The translations under genes were made by a program, and so were the position numbers. From contig OY744607.1 in assembly GCA_963556255.1 (NCBI GenBank), forward strand, positions 53,626,670-53,690,669: a DNA stretch of 64,000 bases. Direction: 5' to 3'. This document shows, in pieces, positions 11,470 to 35,835 of the stretch. This stretch comes from Allolobophora icterica. Its lineage: Eukaryota > Annelida > Clitellata > Crassiclitellata > Lumbricidae. Under the pieces are notes generated by a model that made no database searches, was not told the origin of the DNA, and worked only from the letters and a program-made list of their open reading frames with translations. The first letter of the stretch is position 1; every line of letters starts with the position of its first letter.

Positions 11470-12180
11470 AACGACGCTGTGTCGTAACAAGGATGATTAG
11501 CGTCGCCCTCCTATACTTTTCCACAGACTTGGGACTGGCGCTACCAGAGTAGGGACATTGGCGGTGTAAATGAAAGAATAGAAATGAAGAACATCGGGCT
11601 ATTGTCTTGATCATTATAATTTCGTTGAATGACGCTAAAAGATGTTCCAGAGTTTAACGACGTCCTTTGGCTTCAATGGCAGTTGACGTTTTGGTGTGTT
11701 TTTTGGTTCCTTCGTATTGTGGCCACTTAGCTCTTTTTTTATTGATTCCATTCTTTCTGTTTTGGCACTTAGGCTCGTTTTTTACCATTTTGGTTCTTTC
11801 CTATTTTTCGTTCTCCGATTTCATTCTTTTATCTCTCTTTTTTAATTTTTATTATTTTTAATTTTTCCATTTATATATTATTTAAAGTGCCCGTAAAAGA
11901 CGTCAACTGCCATTGAAACCAAAGGACGTCGTTAAACTCTGGAACATCTTTTAACGTCATTCAACGAAATTATAATGATCAAGACAATGATCAAGTCGTT
12001 CATGTTCCGTCGTCAATGGCTTTTGACTTCATAGAGACATAGACGAGATTACACCTTGAAATAAAGAACTCGGCCACTGCATGCACGTCTGTGCAGCAAG
12101 TGCCAGTCCGAAGCCTGGATGAAGGAGGTGGGCGACACTAATGATCTTTGTAATCACACAGCGTCGTTACACAGCAACTA
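11470..12180. repeat. Outer inverted repeat around the palindrome
   Basis: Outside the palindrome, 11470-11550 (read on -) and 12100-12175 (read on +) are diverged copies of one family: GCCAGTCC, AAG, then GGAGGNGGGCGAC(A/G)CTAAT, then ACACAGCGTCGTTA. The inverted symmetry therefore extends to about 700 bp. Lone copies of the outer family recur at 14668, 15410 and 15585. Confidence 0.65.
11601..11988. repeat. 388-bp palindrome: about 90-bp arms, T-rich loop
   Basis: Left arm about 11601-11692 and right arm about 11895-11988 are near-exact reverse complements. For example AGATGTTCCAGAGTTTAACG pairs with CGTTAAACTCTGGAACATCT, and ATTGTCTTGATCATTATAAT pairs with ATTATAATGATCAAGACAAT. The loop of about 200 bp is very T-rich on the plus strand. 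It is compatible with a foldback or MITE-type element, or an inverted duplication. Confidence 0.88.
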
Positions 12181-12344
12181 CTACAAGTTTTATAGCGCCT
12201 TTAGCTCCTCACAAAAGTTTCTCCAAATGCTGTCGCAAAGAGTTTTAAAATGTCTCGTGATGTCTCGGAGTGTCGAACTGTTCTTTAATTGTCCTTGAAA
12301 TAGGAAGATGTTTTAATGTTTAAGTAATAATAATAATAAATAAT

Positions 12345-12735
12345 TAAGATGCTTAAGATCCTGTCCGTTGGAGCGGGTACGTCTTATTGGCGGCTTCGCC
12401 CAAACTGACCGCGTTTCGCAATACATGCGGGAAGTCCTGCACTTGCTCCCCCCCCAACGCATCTCGTTTAGGATTTCCTCTTTGGTTTGGCGATTTCTTT
12501 CAGGTGTGGCGCTCATTTATCTCCTAGAGCTACGCTGCTCTGTCTCGTCTCAAGGTGGTCGCTGCCACCGTTTCCTTCGCCAGCGGACACCTCGCTGTTC
12601 CTTTCGCTCACACAGTCACTATGCAGCGCCAGCGTTGGGCGTTTTCTGTGGTCGGCCCGTCGACCTGGAATGGTCTCCCTTGGAGTTGCGTCACCTCCCA
12701 ATAGTTCATTCCTCTCATTTCTACTCGTTACTTAA
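12345..12735 (+). mobile_element. Dead LINE 3' coding end, part 1
   Basis: Frameshifted remains of the C-terminal part of a non-LTR retrotransposon ORF2. Fragments such as SQYMREVLHLLP, ISSLVWRF and HSSHFYSLLK align by eye with the intact segment at 28039-28407 (SDYMRDVLHWLP, VATIVWQC, SASFFSALK). It is interrupted at 12735 by a MITE and resumes at 13183. Confidence 0.75.
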
Positions 12736-13179
12736 GGGGCCATCCATATATTACGTACGCAAAAATCCGGCAAAATTGGACCCCCCTGTTCGCAAGCGTA
12801 CTTTCTTCCACACCCCCCCCCCCCGCGTACGTACACTTGACGCACCCCCCCCCAAGACCAGCTGCAGAAAGTGTCTCGAAAGTCTGCACTTTAGGCCAGA
12901 TTGAAGGATGAGTGAGGGCCAATATAGACAAATTATAGGTGTCTCGTTCACAGCACAGAATAACTGCACATGGCTTTTATATAATGTAATAAAATGCCAT
13001 CGGACGACTATAGGACAATACAGAGTTATAAATAGGGTAATGTGGACGTCATAATTAGAAATTTATTTTGCGTACGTACACTTTTGCCTCCCCCTCCCCC
13101 CCCCGTTCTTACCCGTACGAAAAATCGCCAAAATCCGACCCCTCCCCCCTAAGTGCGTACGTAATATGTGGACGGTCCC
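12736..13179 (+). mobile_element. Complete 444-bp MITE, Harbinger-like TSD
   Basis: The ends are inverted: left GGGGCCATCCATATATTACG; right complement GGGACCGTCCACATATTACG. Inside, a second inverted match follows (AAAATCC/GGCAAAATTGG at left, similar at right). It is flanked by TAA on both sides (12733-12735 and 13180-13182). Removing the element and one TAA restores the LINE reading SLLKTLFRWL. A 3-bp TWA target duplication is typical of PIF/Harbinger elements; the superfamily is inferred from this alone. No ORF. Confidence 0.85.
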
Positions 13180-13182
13180 TAA

Positions 13183-13270
13183 GACACTCTTCCGCTGGCT
13201 TGGGTCGGGAAGGCCTCAGAGTTGAGATCATTAAGGGGCGCTATATAAATTCTGATTGATTGACTGATTG
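13183..13270 (+). mobile_element. Dead LINE 3' end, part 2, with tail
   Basis: Continues the LINE fragment of 12345-12735 after the MITE, then GGGGCGCTATATAAATTCTG and a GATTGATTGA tail. This is the same 3' layout as the copy ending at 28473. Confidence 0.75.
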
Positions 13271-13516
13271 TAATTATAATTAGATATTTATATGACGCCA
13301 CTTAAAGAATAGGCTAACCGGGGCGCTCTTTACGCCATGCTCTAATAATACTAAAAACTAAGCGTTTTAACGCCGTGGCCTTTAGGGGTCCTTTACCAAC
13401 TTAGGACTTGATGAAAAGGACTCATTCCAGACAAATCTGTGTTTATGAATAATATTGAAATCCCCGAAAGATCCCCGAAAGATCCTTATTACCTCGGGCA
13501 AAAAAATAAAATAAAG

Positions 13517-13518
<2 letters not shown>

Positions 13519-13572
<54 letters not shown>

Positions 13573-13580
13573 TAATAATA
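13519..13580. repeat. (AAT)n microsatellite
   Basis: About 20 AAT triplets with one slip near 13570. It faces an (ATT)n tract at 13924-13991 in the opposite sense, giving a potential stem with about 340 bp between the arms. Confidence 0.95.
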
Positions 13581-13589
13581 TATTTTCTT

Positions 13590-13895
13590 TAATTAAGCGC
13601 CTGCTAGCCGCACTGCGCTGTACAGTTAACATACATAGGCCTATAGCAGAAACGGCAGCCACACAGGGCGCCTTACATACATGTATACAGTAGAAGCACA
13701 TGACAACAGTTTTACAGAGTTTTACAGCTGTTTTTAACGGCAGCCACACAGGGCGCCAATCACGGCCTAACACTCACTTAACTACCGCCGCCATTTAGCG
13801 AGTAGAAGGCTGAGTAAACCTTATGGAGGGCTACGGGATTCGATCTTGGTACCTTCTGCACTTTACGCCAGTGTGTTATCCATTACTCTGCGGGC
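13590..13895 (-). mobile_element. SINE-like fragment between AAT and ATT tracts
   Basis: Contains a duplicated CGGCAGCCACACAGGGCGCC (about 13648 and 13739), a tail-like AATTAAGCGCC at 13590, and a tRNA-like region on the minus strand near 13835-13893. The trinucleotide tract beside the GCGCC motif is the same arrangement as in the type II SINEs. Family assignment is tentative. Confidence 0.4.
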
Positions 13896-13922
13896 CCCTA
13901 ATAATAATAATAACAACGGTTG

Positions 13923-13923
<1 letters not shown>

Positions 13924-13991
<68 letters not shown>
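13924..13991. repeat. (ATT)n microsatellite
   Basis: About 22 ATT triplets, followed by a looser AT-rich tail. Confidence 0.95.
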
Positions 13992-13992
<1 letters not shown>

Positions 13993-14667
13993 AATGTTGT
14001 TATTATTAATATTATTATCATCAATCAGGTACTGATATCGCACTAATTTTGTATGTTAAACTTTGGAACTTCTGCTGCAGAGGATCAGATTGTCTTCCTT
14101 TTTAAGGGAAGATGTCGTTAAACACTGAATATTAGACTAAAATTGTCAATATTCTTTTAGACACCTTTAAATCTTATGTTTCAGATGCTATCAATACCTC
14201 ATTTTCACTTAAAGGCTCATTGAAACTTGCTGTTATGAGGCAGTCAATCAATCTTTCGCTCAATCATAGTCAAGTTGACATTAACGCAACTGGTTCTATA
14301 GAAACAATTTATAGGAGAGGAAGTAACTATTGAGCTGGGGTTAAACAGAGGATGAAAGTATTCAAGAATAAGGTTTCCTTTAGATAATGGAAAGTCTATG
14401 GTTTAATTAGATATTTTCAGTGAATATAAATTTTAAACAGAACTCGACAAATGAAATTTCGTTCGTCCTTTTCAGGAAGTAAATATCCACGGGAATCGTG
14501 AGCGAAGTTCGTATCGGCCTGGTCCACGGTGCCCCGGAAAGATCCCATGTAGTACATGGCTTTAGTTAGCTCTTATGGTTGCGAATAGGCGTTTGTCTGA
14601 CTCCTCGGTCATGTCAGCAGCGGCAGGTGTGTAATGGTTTAATGAATCCGTCACTGCCTATTATCGA

Positions 14668-15660
14668 ATGGTGCCAGTCCGAAGCCTAAATAAAGGGGAG
14701 GGTAACGCTAAAGATCTTCTCTATGACGTATCGTCGTTTTCGTCTTTAAACAGAAACGATTTATCTTAGTAGTGACCATCGACTGATGCCTCAACCATTA
14801 TTACACTGGCGCCATAGAAGTTCTTAGGTTAGATTATAATAAATTAGGAAAGGTAAAGTGGATAGCCTTTGGAAATGTAATTGAATGTCCACGAGATGTC
14901 CAACGTAGCCACGAGATGTCGCTAAGCCCTGGAGAATTATTGATGTCGTTAGACACCTTTAAATCGCGTTCAGATGGCGCCATAAACAATAAATTTACGA
15001 TTGAAATAACACTCAGAGTCTTAGACACTTTCTGGACAACTGTCGCATATTATGTGGAAAAGTACCTTACGTTAACAATGGTCTTCGTCAACGTGTCAAT
15101 AAACTGTAGGAATTTTTATGTTACGTTGACATAGTGAAGTCGATATTTACAGCTCGAAGATGTTGCTACATACTGGAAATGAAATTATGTCCCTACACAC
15201 CGGAAAAACGATTGCAAATGACTATAGAAAGACTCAACTTTACGGAGGCAAATTAGTGAATTTACTAAACTCTGCCAAAACACCTCTAAGTCTGGTCCTT
15301 TCCACGTTATAAATCTCCCATTTTCCATAACATGAATTTTGAACGCAGAATGGCAGATTTATAGCTAATTATTTACTAACTCCCTGACTGCTCGTACTGT
15401 AGTCTGTAACAATGCCAGACCCAAGCCTGGACAAAGGAGGAAGTTGACGCTAATCATGATCATCTTTGTTATGACACAGTGTCGTTAAACGGCAACTAAC
15501 CGACCAACTGGTACTTCCATAAATTACGATGCTGTCCGAAACGCGTTGTGCAATGTGAGCGTTCCACTACTGCCCGTGCGCTGGAAATGCAAGTCTCAAG
15601 CCTGGATAAAGGAGGGGACGTTAATCATCTTTAAAATCATCGTTATATAGCAGTTAATCA
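14668..15660 (+). repeat. Three copies of a ~75-bp dispersed repeat
   Basis: At 14668-14745, 15410-15500 and 15585-15660. Each has CCAGTCC-like, AAGCCTGGA-like, AAAGGAGG, an ACGCTAA(T)CATC core and CGTCGTTAAAC-like DNA. They match the outer arms of the palindrome at 11470 and 12100. Origin unknown; the rest of 14000-15750 has no gene I can support. Confidence 0.6.
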
Positions 15661-15758
15661 ATCGAAGAAGGAAGGTCATATAGTTGTAGCCTACGTGTGT
15701 TCGTATGTGTATGTTTATTTGTGCGTGTCTACATGACTATGGCTAAGTTAGTTCGCAG

Positions 15759-15831
15759 TTACATTGGCAAAACTTCAACAAGGGTTCTTTGTGCGTAGAG
15801 CGGTCCAGGCAAGAACTGACATCCTGTTCAG
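15759..15831 (+). other. Possible 73-bp exon, unassigned
   Basis: Good splice signals bracket 73 bases: acceptor TTAGTTCGCAG before 15759 and a consensus donor CAG|GTGAGT after 15831. Two of three frames are open. It lies upstream and on the same strand as the Shank-like gene, but neither translation resembles ankyrin or SH3 sequence, so this is only a candidate (5' UTR exon or chance). Confidence 0.2.
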
Positions 15832-16208
15832 GTGAGTCAAGCTTTCTTCGACGGCCGTGCCAAGCGATGCGTAACCGTTACAGCACAGAGCGTAGACTCA
15901 CAACAGTCGGTTCTGTCTCAAGTCGTCACAGTTGTTGGCAAGCGAAGAAGAAAAATTGCAAACGAAGATTCCGAATTCTTATTCTGATATGTTGGCCTGT
16001 GGATTAAATTGCGTTTTACAGTTTCTTCAATGAAGGATACCACTGAATGGTAAGATCTGGAAGTGTTTGGATATATGCTGGTCTAAAAATGCACACTACT
16101 ATAATAAAAATCCATACGTACATGCATGCATTTATGCATACGTGAATACATAATTATATATATACCGTCATGCATTCGAGCATATGCGCATACCAGGATA
16201 CATGCAGA

Positions 16209-16335
16209 AATATTATTATTATTATAAGGCATTTATTAGGCGTCACATTTTAATGACCAAGCTTCAATCGATGGCGTTACAAGAGGCGAGCGCTGACCAA
16301 TCGATCGCCTGTCCGATGATAGCCGATTGGCTAGA
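16209..16335 (-). mobile_element. SINE type II 3' fragment with ATT tail
   Basis: On the minus strand: CGCCATCGATTGAAGCTTGG, TCATTA, GGCGCC-like DNA, then AAATGCC and (AAT)n. This matches the 3' half of the type II SINE. It is truncated on its 5' side near 16275. Confidence 0.65.
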
Positions 16336-16612
16336 TCCATCCATCCATCCATCCATCCATCCATCCATCCATCCATCCATCCATCCATCCATCCATCCAC
16401 CCACCCACCCACCCACCCACCCACCCACCCACCCACCCACCCACCCACCCATCCATCCATCCATCCATCCATCCATCCATCCATCCATACATACATACAT
16501 ACATACATACATACATACATACATACATACATACATACATACACATATACATTTGTGCATACATGCATACACACATACATACATTCATACATACATACAT
16601 GCATATAATGTA
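16336..16612. repeat. (CCAT)n-(CCAC)n-(CCAT)n-(CATA)n tract
   Basis: About 275 bp of tetranucleotides that change from CCAT to CCAC, back to CCAT and then CATA, as expected for successive point mutation and slippage. His/Pro/Ser-rich ORFs here are artefacts. Confidence 0.97.
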
Positions 16613-16974
16613 ATGTAATGTAATAGAGTATTTATACAGCGCCTCTTAAGTACTTCTCAGAAGCGTAAGTGTATGTATAGAACTCCTCCCATGTGCTTTG
16701 GAATCTGTTTCCCCCACCCATCCTGCGTCGATGTAGCCTATACGTCCTAATCCACAATGACATTGAGTTACCACCCAAGGACGATAGGAACTTCGTTCCG
16801 CGCATCCTCTAAAGATCCATGGTCGTCAAGCGCGACTATAGACACTGATAGGATTAACATTTAATATCCCTTCCCGAACTTACGTTCTCAATATATTTTA
16901 TTCTTCTATTTTGTCAATTAGCTGTTTCTTGTTCCTGGTTGCGGTTTGTCAACCTGATTGATATTAATGAAAAC

Positions 16975-17105
16975 GAATATAAATACATATATATACACAT
17001 ACATACATACACTCATACACACATACATACATATATACATACATACGTACATACGCAGTTACGTGCAATCGTCGTGCAGCATACATACATGCATACATAG
17101 GTCTA
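16975..17105. repeat. ACAT/CATA-rich microsatellite
   Basis: Imperfect ACATACAT repeats with interruptions; no coding signal. Confidence 0.85.
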
Positions 17106-17465
17106 CGTACATTTTTCATATATTTTATTTTTCTTCGGTTGCTTCTTTTTACCAACTCTCTTCAGTATCTGGATTATCATGATCGACTCTATTTTTCCGG
17201 ACATCGCTTTACATTCAAAGTCAACCCTCATCCAACTGCTTTACATGGCATACGGATGATACGGGTTTCCCTAATTTAGCGGGACTCTCGTCCCTTCTGG
17301 ATATCCGTTTGTCTCCCTTAGCGGTTTACATGCTTACAATACGATCGGGCTTGTATTATGATTATTTAACAATTTGCGATTTATTCTGTGTCATCAGTGT
17401 TAACTACTTCATGGGAACAATAAACGATTTGATTGATTGCTTGCTTGAAACATACACATACATAC

Positions 17466-17650
<185 letters not shown>

Positions 17651-17712
17651 TAGGTACACAAATACATGCATACAAACACACAAAAGTACCCATAAATAGG
17701 CCTAAATGCATG

Positions 17713-17912
17713 NNNNNNNNNNNNNNNNNNNNNNNNNNNNNNNNNNNNNNNNNNNNNNNNNNNNNNNNNNNNNNNNNNNNNNNNNNNNNNNNNNNNNNNN
17801 NNNNNNNNNNNNNNNNNNNNNNNNNNNNNNNNNNNNNNNNNNNNNNNNNNNNNNNNNNNNNNNNNNNNNNNNNNNNNNNNNNNNNNNNNNNNNNNNNNNN
17901 NNNNNNNNNNNN
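17713..17912. other. 200-N assembly gap with duplicated flanks
   Basis: Exactly 200 N. The 33 bases before it (from ACACACAAAAGTACCCATAA to CCTAAATGCATG) recur immediately after it with a single difference (ACACACAAATGTACCCATAA...). A fixed-size gap with repeated edges suggests overlapping contig ends that were not merged, or a collapsed tandem repeat. Confidence 0.95.
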
Positions 17913-18179
17913 ACACACAAATGTACCCATAAATAGGCCTAAATGCATGCACCTATCAATTGCATCTTCATCAGGCTTTCCCATTTCCAGAACATAGACA
18001 TTCCCCTTTCCACCGTAACACGTATTTCGTTTCCGATCTTCTCCTTGCCAAGCCATCTGTCGACGCCCCCTTCTGACCTGACGGGAACAAATTATTGCTC
18101 TGCGCTCAGCTGTTACGTTTTGAGTAGCACTTTAGAAGCATCGAGTTGACATCGACGATCAAGAATACTGAATCTGATG

Positions 18180-18900
<721 letters not shown>

Positions 18901-18912
18901 GAGAGAGAAACA

Positions 18913-19018
<106 letters not shown>

Positions 19019-19169
19019 TGGCTGTTTAGATACATACTTTCACACATACATATATATATATGCAAAGATACAGACAGATCATAAAATCTAATATAACCTG
19101 TTGGCTCCCAAAGCGCCGTTATCACACTACACACAGCATCATCATTCGATTTTCTCTTCAAGTGGAAAC

Positions 19170-19345
19170 GCACTAAAAGCTGCAAAACGTAGAAAAACAC
19201 CTGTAAAACGCAGTAACAGCCTGCAAAACGTAGGAACCCTGCAAAACGCAGTTTAGGAAAAGCTGCAAAATGCAATGACACTCGCAAGACGTAGTTAAAC
19301 CTGCAAAACATAGTAAAAAAACTAGCAAAACATGGTCAAAAACCT
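19170..19345. repeat. Short-period CTGCAAAACGTAG repeats
   Basis: Eight or more diverged copies of CTGCAAAACGTAG or CTGCAAAACGCAG, spaced 18-25 bp apart. Confidence 0.8.
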
Positions 19346-19439
19346 GCAAATGATCAGGGAACCTTCAATCAGATATGGTTTGGTAAACATGGCCCAAAAA
19401 AATCAAGAAGTAAGTTCACTGAAATTAGTCGAGCGTAAA

Positions 19440-19815
19440 AAGCGATTTCATACATTGACTTCCACTTCAAGTGTCTCAAGGAGCATCATAGTGCTTCTCG
19501 AACTGTTTGTCTGTCTGTCTACTTGCCTGTTTGTCTGTCTGCCTGCCTGCCTGCGATTTCGCACACTGACTTCCACCTCAATTGTCTCAAGCAGCATCAC
19601 AGTGCTTCTCGAACTCTTTGTCTGTCTGTTTGTCTGTCTACCTGCTTGTTTGTCTGTCTGTTTATCTGCCTGCTTATCTGCCTGCCTGCCTGCCTGTCTG
19701 TCTGTCTTCCTAGCTGTCTGTCTGTCTGTATGTCTGCCTGCCTGCCTGTTTGTCTGTGTGTCTGTCTTCAAGTCTCTCAGTCAGCATCAAAATGCTTCTC
19801 AAACTGTTTATTAAC
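19440..19815. repeat. ~112-bp duplication plus TGTC/TGCC tract
   Basis: GATTTCATACATTGACTTCC at 19443 and GATTTCGCACACTGACTTCC at 19554 start two copies of a unit of about 112 bp, each ending in TGTCTG repeats. A shorter third copy (TCAGCATCAAAATGCTTCTC) begins near 19767. Confidence 0.85.
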
Positions 19816-19994
19816 ATAAAAATACTTTGTATAGTGTATGCAAGTTAAAAAATTTCAATATTAAAGCAGAAGCAACACTGGGCAAAATCACATTACATCG
19901 CGATTGATCGCATTATATTACATTTACGTATATATTACATGTACAGTACATTTACAACGGATGTATGTTTGTTTGCATGCACGTATGCGTATGT

Positions 19995-20001
19995 ACACAC
20001 A

Positions 20002-20040
<39 letters not shown>

Positions 20041-20359
20041 TATTAGACTTAACAAATGGATTAGGATTTTTGATTGCCTTTTCAATCAAAGCGACCATCG
20101 CCTGATTTATTTCCGGGATTATGATACAGCTGCGCTATAAAACTCATTAGATGAGATTGGATTGGATTAAATATTATAAGTATGGATCTGAACATTTTAA
20201 AAACCTCATGAAATGTACTTGTTGTTATGTGAATGTGTGTCAGCTGTATGTATGTATGTATGTATGTATGTATGTATGTATGTATGTATGTATGTGTGTA
20301 TTTAATAATAGCGACAGAGAGACAGAGAGTTTAAGTGAGAGAGAGAAAGAGAGAGAGAC

Positions 20360-20402
<43 letters not shown>

Positions 20403-21094
20403 GAGAGAGACAGAGACAGACAGACAGACAGACAGATAGACAGACAGAGACAGAGACAGAGACAGAGACAGAGACAGAGACAGAGACAGAGAGACAGAGA
20501 GACAGAGAGACAGAGAAGAGGTTTTCAACCGACGTATAACGCCCTCTATTGTTAGAAGACATGAAGCGGATTTTCTTGAATAGAGTCCTCTTTGTTGCGA
20601 AATACTTACCTTACAAATATCTCTGTCTGTGTGTCTGTCTGTGTGTCTGTCTGTGTGTCTGTGTGTCTGTCTGTCAACTAGTGTTTACATAGACTAGAGA
20701 AGGAATGTGTCCTAGTTGAGCGCACTCTACGCAAGCAAGCCTTCGTCGCCTTTGGGGTCTCTTCGTCAAACTGAAGGGGCTGCTTGAGTGCTTACCATGT
20801 AGCAGATGTCAGAACACAGAAAGGGTAACAAGAGGGAAAGAAATTATTTCTAACCACCTTGAACAGTTAATGCGTAGGTCTCGCTATTTGCAGAGGGGCA
20901 GAAAAGTCAATTTCAATGAACATGTCACCAAATTTTGTTGCTTCAAATGTTGCTTCAGACCGTCTGTCTGTGTCTGTCTGTGTCTGTCTTTGTCTGTCTC
21001 TGTCTGTCTGTGTCTGTCTGTGTCTGTCTCTGTCTGTCTCTGTCTGTCTTTGTCTGTCTAACTGTCTAACTGTCTAACTCCCTCTCCCTCTTCG

Positions 21095-21133
<39 letters not shown>

Positions 21134-21145
21134 GTCTCTCTCTTT
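19995..21145. repeat. Cluster of AC, GTAT, GACA and TGTC repeats
   Basis: (AC)n at 19995-20038; (GTAT)n at 20248-20297; GA/CAGA/GAGACA at 20310-20518; TGTCTGTG at 20615-20680; TGTCTGTC variants at 20958-21145. A short unique stretch at 20690-20955 has no recognisable gene. Confidence 0.93.
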
Positions 21146-21294
21146 CTCTCTGAGGTTACATTCCACAAACGTTTCTCTCCCGTTTATAGGTCTTTCCTCT
21201 TCCGCTGGTTCAGACTGTCTCCCTGGGAAAATACATTTTCACCATACACTTCCATTGCTCAAGTAGTTTAAAAGCAATCACCGATGCATTGAAT

Positions 21295-21495
21295 TGTTGC
21301 CTCTATGGCAACAGTGTCTAATGCACAAGGCATCAACCGATGGCGCACCAAAACCAAGCGATAATCAGGTCAATATCCAGAATACCAGTCCGTAAGACAT
21401 AGAGGCAGCCTATAGTGGATAAAAAAAATTAAGATCCAGATACAGGGAGAGAGTCCAAAATCTAGCTTCAGCAGCTGAAAAAAGATCGTTCACCA
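21295..21495 (-). mobile_element. SINE type I copy with single 34-bp-unit relic
   Basis: Contains CACAAGGCATCAACCGATGG and CGCACCAAAACCAA of the type I family. It continues into AGATCCAGATACAGGGAGAG followed by AGTCCAAAATCTAG. This last junction is the same as at the right edge of the 13-kb satellite (57480-57510), so it shows the element with one copy of the segment amplified there. Confidence 0.75.
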
Positions 21496-21534
21496 AAAAC
21501 TACAACTACTATTGCCACCACTGCCACTTCTACC

Positions 21535-21556
21535 ACTGCTACTGCTACTGCTACTG

Positions 21557-21601
<45 letters not shown>

Positions 21602-21720
21602 TTACTACTACTACTACTACTACTACTAATATGCTTGCAGTAGTGATTGTAGAAGTAGTAGTGGAGGTAATACTGGTACTAGTGGCCATTGTAGTAGTAA
21701 TAATAGCAGTAGTAGCAATA
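21535..21720. repeat. (TAC)n / (TAG)-rich trinucleotide tract
   Basis: About 30 TAC/TGC triplets with one interruption, then a looser GTAGTAG-type region on the same strand. The two arms (TAC and GTA) are partly complementary. Confidence 0.9.
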
Positions 21721-21785
21721 TTATTACTGCCAGTCGGCCTATTATTTTGATGTTTGTTGCTTTAATTGTTGTTTTTTGCTTTCAG

Positions 21786-21844
21786 TTTCCATGAATCTGA
21801 AGACGATTCTACTTGTACGAAGTGAGCCAGAGATCTAAAACAAC
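21786..21844 (+). other. 5' part of exon 1, probable 5' UTR
   Basis: The polypyrimidine-rich acceptor TTTTTTGCTTTCAG ends at 21785. All three frames of 21786-21844 contain a stop before the ATG at 21845. In the frame of the Shank-like ORF it is a TAA at 21836-21838, preceded by an upstream ATG (21791) and 15 codons. So this segment is most simply a spliced 5' UTR; a frame disruption of a formerly continuous exon is the alternative. Confidence 0.5.
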
Positions 21845-34919
<13,075 letters not shown>

Positions 34920-35292
34920 TCAGCACGCCACTGTCACGTGATCAACACGTTTCAATGACGTCGTCGAAAGATGACCGAATTATTCTGGGAACCATACACA
35001 ATTCAATGGTGCATCATCTCTCTGATATTTGATCCCTTCTGACCTATGTTTTTGAGCGTCATCGGCACGTGACCGAAGCTGTAGACTGAAAGTGAGCACT
35101 GCTTATAGTACCATGGACAAGAGAGAAATTATATAGCATCAGGAGAATTGAAAACCCCATAATGTATCTACTGAAGCGGCTCAAGATCAAAATCAATGAA
35201 GAAATCGTGTAGATATTTTTACTGTTCTAACGATACTGCAGATGATTGAAGTAAACTGTTAAAAAAATTAACCTCTGACAGTTTGACCTAGA

Positions 35293-35298
35293 AATAAA
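35293..35298 (+). promoter_or_regulatory. Candidate poly(A) signal of the Shank-like gene
   Basis: First AATAAA on the + strand after the stop, about 374 nt downstream. Further AATAAA occur near 36090 and 36121. There is no transcript evidence. Confidence 0.3.
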
Positions 35299-35596
35299 TA
35301 GTTGCGCAAAAATATTGTGATCGAAAGTCTGAAACAGAACTGCATCGTCTGAACAGAAATGACACTATTGTCTGGTAGCAAGAAAAAAGAAGACTTACAG
35401 GATACTTTTACATGACTCTGAGAAATGACACTCTCCTTATTCGCTGCGTAATTTGGCATGTGAATTGTGTAGTCACTGCAGTGGTTATTATTATTTTGTT
35501 TTTGTTTTTTGTTTTTGTTTTACCCGAGGTAGCATTGATCCCTCACAGGCTGTCAAAACTATGTCCGGAGAAAGATAGATGGTTTTCTGGAACGGC

Positions 35597-35597
<1 letters not shown>

Positions 35598-35663
<66 letters not shown>

Positions 35664-35835
35664 GCATTTATTAAGCGCCACTCTCTAATGACAAAGCATC
35701 AATCGAAGACGCTGAGCAATAGTTAGTGAAGGACTTGCTCAAGGTCCCTACACAGTAACCGTCTCAGAGGAGGAGGATCGAACCCATGATCTACGTGTCA
35801 CAAGGCGAACGTTCTAACCAATCGGTTATCGTGTT
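35598..35835 (-). mobile_element. SINE type II with (TTA)n tail expansion
   Basis: Antisense copy: (TTA)n 35598-35663, TGCATTTATTAAGCGCCACT, CAATCGAAGACGCTGAGCAA, then GGAGGAGGATCGAACCCATG and the tRNA-like head. The trinucleotide tract is exactly at the element's 3' tail. Confidence 0.82.

Noticed and set aside
16236..16618. Long ORFs rich in His/Pro/Ile/Ser or Met/Cys/Val
   Set aside because: They are open in several frames on both strands of tetranucleotide repeats. The same applies to ORFs at 5844-6262, 17309-18056, 18106-19019, 20151-20562, 23878-24190, 28782-29264, 37478-37882, 57581-58173 and 63059-63740.
19332..19410. Exon candidate MVKNLQMIREPSIRYGLVNM with donor GAA|GTAAGT
   Set aside because: No acceptor or domain supports it, and it sits inside CTGCAAA-type repeats.
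21786..21821. A 36-nt micro-exon ending at GAA|GTGAGC (FHESEDDSTCTK)
   Set aside because: The intron to the next usable acceptor would be only about 40 nt with no pyrimidine tract; a 5' UTR reading is simpler.
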